From Protaetia brevitarsis (lineage: Eukaryota; Arthropoda; Insecta; Coleoptera; Scarabaeidae): a DNA stretch of 64,000 bases. The stretch spans positions 1,161,980-1,225,979 of the forward strand of contig RXPK01000038.1 in assembly GCA_004143645.1 (NCBI GenBank), read 5' to 3'. The number at the start of each line of letters is the position of its first letter. The stretch's first letter is position 1. The notes under the pieces were generated by a model. It had not been told where the DNA came from, searched no databases, and saw only the letters and a list, made by a program, of their open reading frames with translations. The position numbers and the translations under genes were made by a program. Shown one piece after another: positions 9,237-21,624 of the stretch.

Positions 9237-11190
9237 AGCTCATCACATTACATGTTGCACCCGTGCAAGAAATCTTATACATAAATCATCTTGCACACAC
9301 AAGCGATGCTTTATTAGCGATTGATTTAGATTACACAAATGCAATCTAAACCAATCGAGTACATGCGTATGTGTACGAACTATTAATATCAGTGATGTCA
9401 ACGTTATTCCATACAAGTTACGCACAGCTTTACCAAATACAGTCACGTTGATATTTTTATTTCTGTTGTAATGTAATGAGAACGTATGATGTATATATGG
9501 GTACATTAACGTTATATATGCCCATTTAGTGACTGAATATAAAGCAGCAGAAAATGGAATCTGATTTCATATTGATCGCTCGCTACGTACTTACTTGCAG
9601 ATATGTACTTGACCCAATTACTGGTCACTCATTTTGTTTTATAAAGTGTCAGTTACCAGTAAGTATGTAGTAATTATCATGGGTGTGTTACGAAGAGCTC
9701 AATTACGATACAAGAAATACGATATTGCATATAACAAAGAATAGCTACAGGTTACAGACATACGTTTACATCACCACACATAGAAATTAAAGCGGCTGGC
9801 AGAAGTTTTTCATCGAATTTTATATTCAGCGAATTTACTCAAATCACAAAAAAAAAACTGACATAATTCTTGATCACATTTAAAAGAAATAACAGTGTTA
9901 GAAATCTTAAAAGGGATACCAGAAAGTATTAGAACATTTTTGATAAATATGAATCAGCAAACAAACAGTTTAGAGGTTTTATTTTTTTATTTTTTCCCGT
10001 ACTTTTACTTATCGTAGCCAATAGGGTCCTCCTGGAAAATTTAGGGAAAATACAGGAAAGGTGGTTGTGTATTCGCGTGTCGAATTTTGCGCAATATTTA
10101 CAACCTCTATATTTCCTTGTAATATACATATTCTATATGGGCATTAGTAAATGATTAAGAATGAATAAGATTTCCTTAGTATATTCTACGTTTCAGCCAT
10201 AATAGGTGGAATTCTTAATTGGTGTTTTATTTAACTGCTACAATTAATTCAGTCTTTTCAAAAACCAAGGCACTTAAACTGTTCAATTTACGAAAAGATA
10301 ATAATAAATATAAACAGTAATAAAAAAAGCGTATATTTTGAACTCCAAACTATCCGAAATTACCTAAGCATTAGGTATTAGTGATGGGTAAATATAATTT
10401 GCAAAATACGAAAAATTAAAGAAAAAAAAATTAGGGATCAACGGCTGGCGGGCTCTGAGAATGATTGAATTTCTTCGTATTTTTTTTTTTTAATGAAATA
10501 AAGTACTCGTGGGTATAAATGGAATAAATTCAAAACATGCACAAGGCAATATTCTGTCACAATTCTAGCTATCATGTGGGTAATAAAAGGCAACATCGCC
10601 CAGTACAACCATCATTTACTATGAAATGTTACAGCTATTGACATACATTTGGAAATAATTTATCACACAAGAGTAGGTAGTTAATATAAATTTGAGATTA
10701 GATATGATGCAGATATAACGAAAGTGGCCTCCAGCTTGAAGCTCTATTATAGTTTTTAGCTTTGTTTCTTTTGCCCCTTTGTGTTGGAACGCAAAACGAG
10801 CGTACAAGATAGTGATTTTGTGTTCTATTTGTGTTGCGGTAGGAAGCAATACGCAAGATGGTTGTTCTTTTTGATTCGAGCAATATTGCTTCATGACGCA
10901 AGGAGCTGTTTGGTTTGAAAACCTTAAATCATCAGTAGAGGTGGATTTTTGCTGAAGATGGGTAAGTTTGCCATGAATATAGTCGCAGTCATAACGTAAA
11001 CTATTTGTATGTTTTTTAAACTCATTATTTTTGCGTCACGATGCAAAATTTGGTGTTATAAAGCATTGCGTTGTATCATAAATTTTGCCTTGCATCATAA
11101 ATTTTGATGTTTTGCATTAAAACGCAACGGGACAAACAAGTGCAACATAGATGGAGTTTTTTTTTTCTAAATGGACCTATACCACTTCAA
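9237..11190. other. AT-rich DNA; no gene recognised
   Basis: Short open frames (for example 10619-10894 and 10698-10901 minus) overlap in two frames, have no start context or motif, and look like chance. I note poly-A/T runs and a CTGAAGATGGGTAAGTTTG stretch near 10953 that resembles a splice donor, but no exon can be defined around it. Confidence 0.4.
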
Positions 11191-11201
11191 CGTTGTATTT
11201 A

Positions 11202-11324
11202 TACAGTGTGTCCCACATCTATTTTCCCAGGCATTGACTCGGAAACTAATAAACAGATAAACAGTTGCAGTAAAATTCAGTGGAAATGAGTCGAGAAAAT
11301 TCTGCCATTATAACACACCCCGTA
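11202..11324. mobile_element. Short TA-flanked MITE (mariner-type ends)
   Basis: Ends TACAGTGTGTCCCA at 11202 and ACACACCCCGTA ending at 11324 are imperfect inverted repeats, flanked by TA on both sides (11200-11201 and 11325-11326). Complementarity weakens inward but GACTCGGAAA and TTTCCACTG/GAGTC are still related. Size (123 bp) and TA site fit a Tc1/mariner-type MITE. It lies downstream (3' side) of the minus-strand LINE fragment. Confidence 0.6.
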
Positions 11325-11383
11325 TAAATAGCCTTTTCCTCCCTCTCCCACTTTAATTTTTTTAAATTGCACCCCTAATTTAT

Positions 11384-12630
11384 TTATATATTTTTCTTAA
11401 GATCCTTCTCGAAATGTTTCTGCCAGAGTACTTTCAATTCCTCACATGTGCAGATTACATGTAAACTCGTCTCCTCCTGTAGTTCGCATCTTCTGCACCA
11501 CGGTTTACTTACTCGGCCTGTGTTGTATAGATGCATTTCCAGGGGACAGTGGCCAGTTATCAACCCAGTAATGGTTTTAACTTCTTTCTTGCTGCGTCTG
11601 AGTAGGTTATCAGAGAATTCAGCATCCCCATCCCCTATTAGCGCTTTAGAATAGAGTTCTTCAGTCGATCTCCATTTCTTTGTAATTTCTTTATCTAAGC
11701 AGGTTCAAATCTCCCTTTCAGCAGAGTCCTTGGTAATTCCACATACGGGCTCTGGACCTATGAAGTGTTTTTTAGAGCCTTCCTTGTCGGCTATTACATT
11801 GCCCTTTATATCCTCATGTTCTGGCACCCAAATCAGAGACCCGTGTAGTCTCGTGCCAGTGTATTGAGGGATTGTCTGCAGTCTCTAACTAGTTTTGATC
11901 TAGTTACAGGGTTCGAGACTGCCTTGATAGCAGCCTGGCTGTCAGTCATTATACTTATGTTCCTCCTCATGCAGCCCCCTTTGCAATCATTTCTGCGCAG
12001 GCTGCAAGGGCGAATACCTCTGCCTGGAAGACCGTCGCATGCTTCCTCAGGCCTATGGATGTCCTTTGGATTAGGGCTCGGTCCATAAATACCGGCTCCT
12101 GTGCCCTGGCTAGATTTGGATCTGTCCACGAACCAATCATCAAAAGCAGTGATGGTCATCACTACGTGCCTGGTCTCTTTTCGGTATGGAGATTCTCACC
12201 TTTTCAGTGAACATAATCTCGGCTGCCATACTGTCTGTCCGTGGGCATTTGCAGCAATGGTCCAGCCAGTATCGTACCCGTAGTATCAGTGTGCCCTCCA
12301 ACCCTAGTGTTGGGTGTTGGTTTTCAGTTTAAGGATCGCATTCATAGCCTTCGCTTTCACATAAAGCTCCAGCGGGGGGAGGCCCACAATGGTCTCCAAA
12401 GAAGTGGTTCCTGTGCTGTTGATTGCACCAGTGATTCGCAGCAATGCTTATCTCTGAACAACGGTTAGCAACTTCATTGCGGAGGACACTTCTGTCCTTC
12501 TCCACCAGACTACTGTCCCGTATGTTATCGCTGGTCTTATCACAGCAGTATATAGCCAATGGATCACCCTCGGCTTTAATCCCCAAGTTTTACCAGCAAC
12601 TCTCCTGCAGTGCCAGAATAGTTGCGTAGA
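11384..12630 (-). pseudogene. LINE 3' fragment: RT C-terminus, RNase H domain and Cys/His tail
   Basis: On the minus strand, 12629-12330 encodes in shifted frames the RT tail (PAITYGTVVWW, then TEVSSAMKLLTVVQRLALL, then GLPPLELYVKAKAM). From about 12160 an RNase H domain follows: FVDRSKSSQGTGAGIYG (FTDGS-type start, catalytic Asp kept), CDGLPGRG region, then ISIMTDSQAAIKAVSNP (catalytic TDSQ), then WVPEHEDIKGNVIAD (WVPGH block) near 11830-11800. A Cys-rich tail (PWCRRCELQEETSLHVIC) ends at a stop at 11384. RNase H-bearing LINEs of the I/LOA-like groups have this order. The copy is 5' truncated near 12630 and has stops and frameshifts. Confidence 0.88.
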
Positions 12631-12639
12631 TACTTGAGA

Positions 12640-13060
12640 TATGTTACATGAGGGGAATGTAAAACTTTTCTGGACTAAACAGTTAGCGTTTAGGGATAAA
12701 CTTGATAATGATTGGCGGGGTAGGTGAGATACTACTTTAAATGGGAAATTTGTCGATAAGGTTACACGTTTTAGGGAAATGAGGGTCAGTTTTTCGTATC
12801 AGGCGGTAGAATTAATAATGGATCATCGGTAATTTTAAATCATATTTATGTAGATCTGTGAAGGTTAATGATTCGCATGTTTTATTTGAATGTCCACTCA
12901 CTGATGAGTGGAGGTCGCGTACAGAAATTAAAGCAGATATTAGGGATAATGTTGCTAAAGGATTAGATAGATTATAGCATAAGATTTAGATAGTTAGTAG
13001 GGTACTGCGTATTATAAATGAATATTTCATATTCTTTGGTGGTCTGAATTGGTTATAAAT
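12640..13060 (+). pseudogene. C-terminal fragment of another LINE, head to head with the previous one
   Basis: On the plus strand, shifted frames read KLFWTKQLAFRDKLD, then VTRFREMRVSFSYQAVEL, then SHVLFECPLTDEWRSRTEI, then IVSRVLRIINEYFIFFGG. The C...H pattern with HVLFECPLT is the conserved zinc-binding tail found after the RT or RNase H domain in many LINEs. 3' UTR-like sequence may continue to about 13280. It begins within about 10 bases of the 5' truncation point of the minus-strand LINE, so one probably inserted beside or into the other. Confidence 0.7.
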
Positions 13061-13289
13061 TATTATATAAGACCGGGTGCATAAAATAAATATTTAAAGT
13101 ATAAATCTTTAATTTAATTAGAGTAATTAGGGTTCAGTTATTATTAAATATTAGAATAGGTACTACTGTTGTTCTATTTGCTTTCAGTTGATTATGTTGG
13201 TCAATCTTTCTGCTGCTGGTAGAAACAACTCCACGATGTAAGAAGAAACGAGGAACTACTTGGAGACTAATAGAATAATAATAGTATTT

Positions 13290-16200
13290 ATGGCAAAACA
13301 CGTTTTTTTTTTACTTTTCTAGTTTCTTACAATCAACAGTAAGCATTATTGTACGTGCAAGTAGTTATCCAAAGTATTTCAGTATCTACTATAATTAACA
13401 ATTCCTTATTTGTCGGCATTTTCTTTAATGTTCTCACAAATATTAAGTGGTACAGATGTGTCTCTTATTTTCAACCTCTCCTAAATCAAATTTCTTTCGC
13501 ATAAAGATATCTCCAATGGCGAAATGAACTTCAAAATCTGTTGACTAGTTTGGTTTTGTACGGTACAGTTACCATTAGACAGTTGCCGTCTAAACCAATT
13601 TTTCCTTAGTGTCTTTGCTAAATCTACTTTAACGATAAATAACTTCCAATCGCAATACAGTTTGACCTTAACATCTTGTATGAACTATAATTAAAATGTA
13701 AATGGAATTAATAAAGACAATAAATTTTAAATTATGCACTTACCTAGAAATCATAGACATCATTTCATCTAAAGTATATACACAAGAATTGCACAGCTGC
13801 GGAAATTTAATACAAATGATATCTGTAACAAACTTTAATTAATAGTGCTTTTGGAATTGCTTTGGAAAAATCGAGAAAAAGAAAGCAAAACAAATCATTC
13901 ATGTCGTTTTCACCTTTGATGTTGTACAATTAAAATATTTTTGTTGTATCGTATGTTGCCTGAACATTGTTGTTTCGTTTGTTGCTTGAACACATGTTAC
14001 TTTTTCCCCGCAGTAGGGTAAGGTTTTAAAACCAGTTTTGCTATCTACTTCTGTATTTCTCTAATAATAGTGGCACCCAAACTTACGACTTGGTTCAAAC
14101 TTTATATTTATAAGACGTGAGGCATGAGGAGTTACCAAATCGTATAGGTGTATGGTGCTCGCTTCATTACATTTTTATGAAATGAATTAGGTTTCCTCGG
14201 CGCCCAAATAAAAATCTTGCCAACATGGTATATTTCCTGCTAAACTTATTTGAATTGGCAATATAATTTTATGGGACGAAACGTTTATTCTCAAACATAA
14301 GTAGAGATAATAAAAATAGTAGCTTTAATTATCTTTTATTACTACAAGCACTAGGCATTTTATTGTTCATTCTTATAGCAATCGATATTGAATCCCGAAT
14401 ATTCTGTATCGGTATTGTATCCGCAAACAACAACGATATACTTTGTATTATAATTGTTGCCTGTTTTGCTTCGATTGTTGACGTTGTACCACATAATTTG
14501 TTTAATAATTCAAGGAGGTCGTTATAAAAGACTTACTCAAGGATTTCCGAGTAATTGTTAATTGCAAAATCTTAATTAAATCGTATTTCTGCACATTTTA
14601 CATACTACATACTACATACTTACTTAAAGAATTTATTGTAAACTACTTTAAAAAGAAAGAATAGCTTTTTAATGATGGGAAACGTAGATAATTTTAGCGA
14701 AAAATATTATTAATTCAGTCTTTGCTGATGTTTTGATACACATATTCCTTTACCTAAACTTAAAATAAAGACAACACGCAATTAACAGTCGGTTTGCATA
14801 TGAAGCAACAACAATTTTAGGAAGACATCACTTATTACAGAAACCAGAACTTTCTATTGTATTATAAAAATATAGTTTCAAATAGAAAGCTTCCAAAGTG
14901 AAAGCACTGCATTACTATTGTAATATACAACATGTGCATACTTTCATAAAGATATTCTTCACGTGATAATATAAACACCTTTTAACTACAATTGCGGTGT
15001 GCGCAACATTTCATTGCGTAGTAACATAATGGAAACATATTAAGCTTATTATGTTTCTGACGTTAATCTATTCTATCATCCAATGATTTCCAATTCATAC
15101 CTGGGCGGTCCTTATTGGGGATATTGTAAGAAGGACACAACAAACAAGATGAAATGACTTATCTACCATCAATGTTAATTACTAATATGTAATGGTATAT
15201 GTGTGTACAAACCTGATGCATTTACTTCAACGTATACGTGCGATACCTTAAACGAAAGCTCTTTATACCATATTTGTAAACTTATACTAAAGCATGATTC
15301 ATTAGAAATCTTAGCACAACACTAAAGATAATTTAATGCACCACCTAAGGTCCATATATGTTAGAAATTGCTTATTAATAGTATACTTCGCAAATATTTG
15401 CTCCCACGTACGTGTTATTAACTAACACATAAGAATATAAGTACCGTAGGTTCAAAGATGTATTTGTTTGGGTACCCATGAAACCTAATGCATATGTGCG
15501 CACACTATCCTTTTACTGAACGTCACATTATTATTTCGTACGGTAAAGCATGACAATTTAAAATCTCGGCTTTTCCTCAGTATTACGAACCAAAAAAGGA
15601 TAAATAACTTTCACATAAATATGCCAATGTGGTAGAAAAAAAAGTATCGTTCCCAGCTGTCTTACGGTGCTTAGCAGTATTGATTGTGTGCAACAGGGTT
15701 CAGTACATCAACATATAATAAGAAAAATAACAACATCGTTAATTATTGTATTATATAAAAGTATTAAAGCAACTCAAAAAATGCTAAATTTCAAAGTGTG
15801 GCTTAAAGACGTCACAATTGTTTTGGTCGCTTGGTACGCTCTGTCAAGGTGTCAAGTTTTGTTTTGACATAATGCTAAATATTTTTTTTTAATTTTTTTA
15901 GAGTTTAAAAAATCTTTTCTCTGATTGATTCACATGATTAAAAACTGTACGGAAACTGATGCATGTTGGAACAGAGTTTATATTAAAATATTATTAGATG
16001 TGAGTTCCATATTAAACAATCAAGTCTTGAAATTTAAATAAATATTGACAGCAGCGTTAGTGCTATGTGTTCAACACACTTGTGGGTTGATTCCTGTGCC
16101 TTTTTTACTTTTTATAAATGATAATACAAATTTTCTTTCTAATTGTAACGTAGTTACGTATGTTACTAATATTAGTGCAACACTGTGTTGAAGAGATTAA

Positions 16201-16320
16201 AAGAACATTGAATATTTTGTTGTGAAACAAGAGTCAATAGTCCACGAACAGTAAATTATTTTTAAACAATATAGTATAATAATAAATAATAATAAAACGA
16301 AATATTTAGTTTTCCACAGT
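13290..16320. other. Long AT-rich stretch with no gene recognised
   Basis: No open frame of note except 15667-15867 (plus, 66 codons), which has no motif. A short CATACTACATACTACATACTTACT microsatellite-like run lies at about 14601-14624. I see no inverted repeat or transposon terminus that I can support. Confidence 0.45.
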
Positions 16321-16329
16321 TTTCAAAAT

Positions 16330-16960
16330 AGAGATGAACATGTATTTGACCGAAATACTGAAAGGTTTAGTGTTAATAAAGCTAAAGTCTTTAGAACTTA
16401 TTATTGATGAACATTTCACCTGGCAAACAGACTGTCACACAATTATAAATAAACTTAATTCAATCTGTTTTCAACATCGTAATTTAAAAAATATAGTTGA
16501 CATGTGTACTGTCGTTTTACTTTTTACATTACCTTATAGGGTTAGTGTTTATGGAATATCTTCCACGGCTAGCCACAACTCAAAAACGTATTATCAGTAA
16601 CATGACGAATATAAAAAACAAAGAGTCATGTGGACCATACTTTAAGAAATGGTGTATTTTAACTTTGCTAGAAAGACAGGTATATGAGCTATTTTCAATC
16701 GAACAGTAATTTCCATTCCTATAAGAATTAAGCCTGACTTTCATGTATTACCTCATAGTAATAATAATATATAATATACATGTATATAATGTCTACTTTA
16801 AGTAAAAATTGTTTCTGAATTCTGGGTATCAAACCTTTTAACGAGTTACCAAAAAAAAAAATATAAATCTATTTCAAACCAAAAGTCTTACAAACAATAT
16901 ATAAAATCACTGTTAATGCAGAATTCTGTTTAGGTATTCAATTAACGAATATTGATTAGG
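16330..16960 (+). pseudogene. LINE reverse transcriptase C-terminal fragment
   Basis: Shifted frames give KLKSLELIIDEHFTWQTD (the FLGIxID..L.W block that follows the RT palm), then INKLNSICFQHRNLKNIVD, then PYRVSVYGISS, then RIISNMTNIKNKESCGPYF, KKWCILTLLERQVYEL, and near 16840-16910 ISNQKSYKQYIKSLL. This order is the RT thumb region of jockey/CR1-like LINEs. The palm and catalytic Asp residues are missing upstream, so it is 5' truncated; several frameshifts and stops are present. Confidence 0.8.
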
Positions 16961-17140
16961 TGCGGAATTTGTTTTAATGTTGCTTATTCATTTACGTATT
17001 TTTCTACTATTATTATTTATCTATACTGTTCCGTTATTAATTGTTAATTTTTGGAAAAAAAATGTAGGTAGTTTAAACTTTAAACTGACGTTTTCTACAC
17101 TATAAGTATGTATTAAAGAAAATATGAAACAGTATTTTTA

Positions 17141-17230
17141 TTAGGTCACATTAATGATGATCCTTGGTAAGGTGAAACATATGTATGCTAATATCAACCT
17201 AGAGTTACACACGTTTTTAATGTGACCTAA
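17141..17230. repeat. Perfect 14-bp inverted repeat bounding 90 bases
   Basis: TTAGGTCACATTAA at 17141-17154 is the exact reverse complement of TTAATGTGACCTAA at 17217-17230. The interior shows no further symmetry or coding sequence. It could be a very small MITE or a decayed terminus pair; no clear target duplication. Confidence 0.6.
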
Positions 17231-17937
17231 TTATTAATTAGGGTTAGTTAATTAATGCAAGTATAATGGCTTAAACTCGTTCTACAATTATTGCTATCCT
17301 TTATAGATACATATTGTAGTTTCAGATCGACAATTTAGCAAATATCTTCACGTTAATAATGAGATTTCCATCTTAAATTCTCATTCATTCATCTACTTAT
17401 TAAGTATTTTTATTAGCACCGTCTTCAAAAAGACTTCAAAATTTTTGAAGACTATTTAATATGTGGCCACCGAGGGGCTGTTTAGTGGTGTAAATAACGT
17501 CATTGAAATACCTATTTCATTTTTACGCAAATCATTAACGTTTGAATTTCAAATAGTTACTGATTGCAATTTGGATTGACATTAGGATCATTAAATATTT
17601 TCAGGCAACTCGAAGGAACTTAGACCAGTTTACGCGCGTTGCCTTCATATAAACAAATCCTATCATGAGTTACGTTGCCCTGCGTAATCTTTCAGTTAAG
17701 CGATATCGTCTCGAACATCGATAACCAGTAGGTACACTAACGTCAGTACCATGGGTGGTTATGTTTAATAGCAGCTACTGATATTGTATTTTTATTTCGA
17801 TAACACACCAATAGATGGCATATGACACATGACGCGTGCGTCGTGGATAAGCAAGAAGGTCAATCTTACCGACGGTTGCCCAATATTTAACGTGTGTATT
17901 GTCGGTGGCGTCTATGTCTATTGTCATTTGTCTTCCC

Positions 17938-18083
17938 CATTTGCATCGCCATGTTAAGCCTGGTTTAATTTTAAGCGGTACTTTGAAGGTGATAGTTCAT
18001 GTCTCATGCATATAGTGAACGGCTTAAATCACAATCTAAGCGTCACTTAAAATTAAACCAAGCTTAACGTGTCGCTGCAAACG
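17938..18083. repeat. Foldback with about 40-bp arms
   Basis: 17938-17977 (CATTTGCATCGCCATGTTAA then CCTGGTTTAATTTTAAGCG) is mirrored by 18041-18083 (CGTCACTTAAAATTAAACCA then AGCTTAACGTGTCGCTGCAA). The arms are about 80% complementary with a loop of about 63 bases. It is probably a non-autonomous element remnant; it is neighboured by another hairpin at 18175. Confidence 0.65.
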
Positions 18084-18174
18084 ACCATTAACACATGGTT
18101 AGTAGCCTTGAAAGTATACAGAAAACGATTTTTCACGATAGTGTATATGATTTGATGATATTCGCCATCATCAC

Positions 18175-18241
18175 CAGGGAGTCTATGTTGAATGCAATTT
18201 CTCATATAGTATAAGAAACTGCGCTCAACATAGACTCCCTG
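18175..18241. repeat. Near-perfect 28-bp-arm hairpin
   Basis: Left arm 18175-18202 (CAGGGAGTCTATGTTGAATG...) and right arm 18214-18241 (...GCTCAACATAGACTCCCTG) match at about 25 of 28 positions with an 11-base loop. The open frame crossing it on the minus strand is a by-product. The tight loop makes it a stable RNA or DNA hairpin. Confidence 0.75.
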
Positions 18242-18429
18242 CCTGATCATTAAATTTTTTAACTAACAGCATGGTTTAGTATACCGTTTAAATAAACGCG
18301 CGGTTTTTAATAAGCTTTGATAACACACCTACAGATGGCTCATTACTGCCTCAAAACAGTATATGCAACATACCTATCTATAGTAACTAGTTTATATATG
18401 GTCAGTACCACTTCCCTGTAATTACTAAA

Positions 18430-18800
18430 CGTGGCGTTGACCTGAAAAGAAGTAAATGGCGCAAAATTCCTAGTTATGTTTTCCATCTATATGTTTTCCA
18501 TGAATGATTTGTTGAATATAGTTAGTGTAGGATTGTTTCTAATAAACGTTGTAGTATGCAGTTTCAAAATGCTCTAATAACAGTGAATTATATATAGGGA
18601 TCACCGACAATTTAAAAAAGAATAGCTTCCCGCCTCAAAAACAGCTAAAAGCGATATGCAATACACTTTACGCAAAATTTGAATTAGACGGAACAGAAAT
18701 ATATGTTGTTTTAACGCACATTGCATCCAACACAAAATATTATTTGCTCCAACAGTTTCTCTATTTCTTTTATAATTTTTATGTTGTAAACAAATTTTAA
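18430..18800 (+). repeat. Dispersed repeat, copy 1 (partner 55960-56425)
   Basis: This segment matches 55960-56425 in the same orientation; shared blocks include GTGTAGGATTGTTTCTAATA then AACGTTG, GATATGCAATACACTTTA, AGACGGAACA, GTTTTAACGCACATTGC and TTTATAATTTTTATGTTG. Copy 1 lacks a segment of about 100 bp present in copy 2. No coding frame is kept. Family unknown. Confidence 0.75.
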
Positions 18801-19857
18801 CACAAATTTTATGTTGATTTTATAACCGATTTTTGGTTGAAATTACTGCATATGTATTACAACCAAAATAAAATTACGAAAAACGTTTTGTTAAACCGAT
18901 GCAAATATGTATTTTTCTGTAATATTACAATAAAATAGTACTTGCTACGTTTTTGTTAGTAAAATTTAAGACCATTGGTGGACTGAACTACAATTCTAAA
19001 TACTACCACAATATGTTAACTAGAAAATGTCGTTCCACCCACAGAAATACTTTTTCTATGTGTAGAAATATCTATCTATTTTATACCTATTTCTTATTTT
19101 ACATACTTTAAAACATATGGAAACATACTTCCGTTTATATTCACGATTATAATGTAATAATCGATTAGATTCCATTTATTGTACAGTATTATAACAATCA
19201 TGCCTGCTATGCTCTCATTGAATATTTGATAATATAAAAGATCGTATACCTATCTAACAAGGATATTACGTAGTGTTTAGAACACAATGTAGTAGAAATG
19301 CAGTCGATCAAGATAGTCGCATTCGTTGACACTCATTGGCTGGGGTGGCCGGCTGTCGACCAACCGGAACACGGCAGCTCAGAACCCCAGGCATTTTTCT
19401 TAGATGCTTTATTTTCAATCCAATTAGTGTATACAAGGACGTTGTTTGTTGTCTGGCTTTTATTATAGGCACGTACAGATTATTATTGCTCACCTCGAGT
19501 TGCATTATTGTAACAATACCCTTCATTCGTCTTAACAATCGATATAAAAAGAACAACGTGTGTAAGCCTGGAAATATTACATTCTTTTAACTAAAGTATT
19601 GTCTTTTTGGAAATCTGAAACAGGTTTGTCTGTAGTTTGGCACTGTTTGACTTATTTATCATGGATATAATTATACTCAATAAATTTCTATCACTTATAT
19701 CAAAGAAATACACTGCAAAAAGTAAGATGAGTATATGTAGGTAAATAAATGTACCAATTATTGATACGGCTCCAATTATTGATTATTTTTGTTATTTTCT
19801 TAAATATTATTAAAGCCTGTTATACAGTGAGTAACTTTAATATTCGGTTTCTGTAAT

Positions 19858-20990
19858 ATACAGTCCGGGGCACAGGTTAGCCTCATGAGAATTTATAACG
19901 CATTAAATTATAATACGAATACGAGTTTATTGGTTATTTGACATTAGACCGACAGAAGTAATAACATAGTAAATTGTTTTATTATTTTTTGTTGCTATAT
20001 AAATATTAAATTAACAATTATTTGAAATGTGCAATTATAACTAAGACATCTGTTTAGCCTCACAGAGGAAAACAAATGGATAGAATGATTTTTTTTCTAG
20101 AAATTAATTTTTAATAGTGTGTATGGCCACCATTATTTCTTTTAACTTCAAAAGCTCGTCTTGTTATTGATGCCTATAATTGTTGAATGCAACTTAAAGG
20201 AATTTGCTCTCATGTAGTCCGTTCAATAGCTTGTCTTGCACTATCAGATTGACTTCTATTTTATATACCTATCTCACCAGCCACCCCCAAACGTTTTCAA
20301 CTAAATTCAAATCAGGTAATAGTGCCGACTAGTCAAGATCTCTGACGTTATTCGCCTGCGACCGATTTTTAATAAGACGCGCAGTGGGAATAGGACGCAT
20401 TATCTCGTTGTAATATCCAATTTTAATGTTCCATCATCTCTGACGTTATCCTACTTTTTTTTTATTGCTTAATAACTCAATGTAATTTTCAGCCCTTGGT
20501 GATAATTTTGACGTCTTGGAACTCTAGGTATTTTGTTACGCTTAACACTCGTAGACGGACACACAATAACTAAACATTTCTGTACTAGTCAGCTCTCATA
20601 AATAGGTTTCTTTACAAAAAACTAAGAAATATTTTTTTCGCAAAAAAATTATTAAGATAAAAAATTCACATTCTTACCATAGCTTGCTTTAACAGTCATT
20701 CTGATGCCAAAAAATCAAGTTGAACAAATTATTCCTTTTGGGTGTAACACTTCTAATGTCACTTGGTATATTTCTTAGAAAAGTGTTATAAAAACAATTT
20801 CCTCATTGCATACGGTAGTGTCTGATTTTTCCGAATCAACTCCCGATGTGGTCGAGCAACGGGCAGCTGGCGTGCAATGATTTTGACTGTTCTTTGGTCA
20901 ATCTGTTAACAACTGTAATTTCATATTTACGAAAAATCTATGAGAGCAAAGCCATACCGTGGACAACAGCTGGTGTCTTTATATAATATG
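19858..20990 (-). pseudogene. Tc1-like transposase relic
   Basis: On the minus strand, the helix-turn-helix part appears near 20930-20830 (LTKEQSKS, ARQLPVARPHRELIRKNQT). The catalytic region follows: WILQRDNASYSH-like block near 20425-20385 (second Asp with DNA...H), then LDWSALLPDLNLVENVWGWL near 20330-20275 (the SPDLNPIENVWG block; the third carboxylate is the E in VENVW), then a C-terminal FEVKRNNGGHTHY at about 20140-20105. A terminus reading TATACAGTCCGGGGCACAGG starts at 19857. The transposase cuts and rejoins element ends at TA sites; this copy is broken by stops and lacks its first Asp region in a readable form. Confidence 0.8.
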
Positions 20991-21624
20991 CTTAATGAAA
21001 TTAATTTTAATCATATAAACAAATTATTAAACTAATGGCATGGTTTATCAATTTTAATTAATTTTGTTTTAATCAAATATGTAAATCTTTATTTGAGTAT
21101 TAATTGTAAAGTTCACGATTAAATATGCCTTACTATTCCAAACAAATCGACTATTTTCAAGTCAAAGCTATACTTTTTCATAAGGAAGTTTTCGTTTTTT
21201 TCACAATTTGTTTCAAATATTTTTTTTTGTTCAGACCTAATAAATATTCCTTTGCTACTATTTAAAGGAATAATTTATTTGAATTACTGCATATTTATTA
21301 ACGACAAAGAAATCTTTCTCAGTGTGTAGATTTTTTCTGCAGTTTAGTTTTTGCAGATCATCTGATAAATTTAAACGCGTTAAATGTGACATTACAGCAG
21401 ACTAATGAAAAGTGTATTTTACTAAAAATTAAGGATAAATTAGTGTTAAATTTTGATAAATCTAGCCTTAGACGTTATCCATGCCGTCTTCCTAACTGCA
21501 GAAAGTAAATAATCGTACTCTATTTTTTCTAAACCTAAAACATTATGTGAGTTGACTGTCGAATGCGACAACTTAAGTTTTTTAATGATTACTGTTTTTT
21601 AAATTACATTAATATATTTAGGAT

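Noticed and set aside
8939..9349. 136-codon plus-strand open frame
   Set aside because: It runs through the palindromic Harbinger MITE at 9003-9233, and the matching reversed residues come from its inverted repeats.
10940..10970. Exon ending at GGGTAAGTTTG
   Set aside because: A donor-like sequence alone; no coding frame, acceptor or conserved context.
19308..19590. Gene at the GC-richer spot near 19340-19400
   Set aside because: Two overlapping antisense frames with no motif and no repeat or splice evidence.
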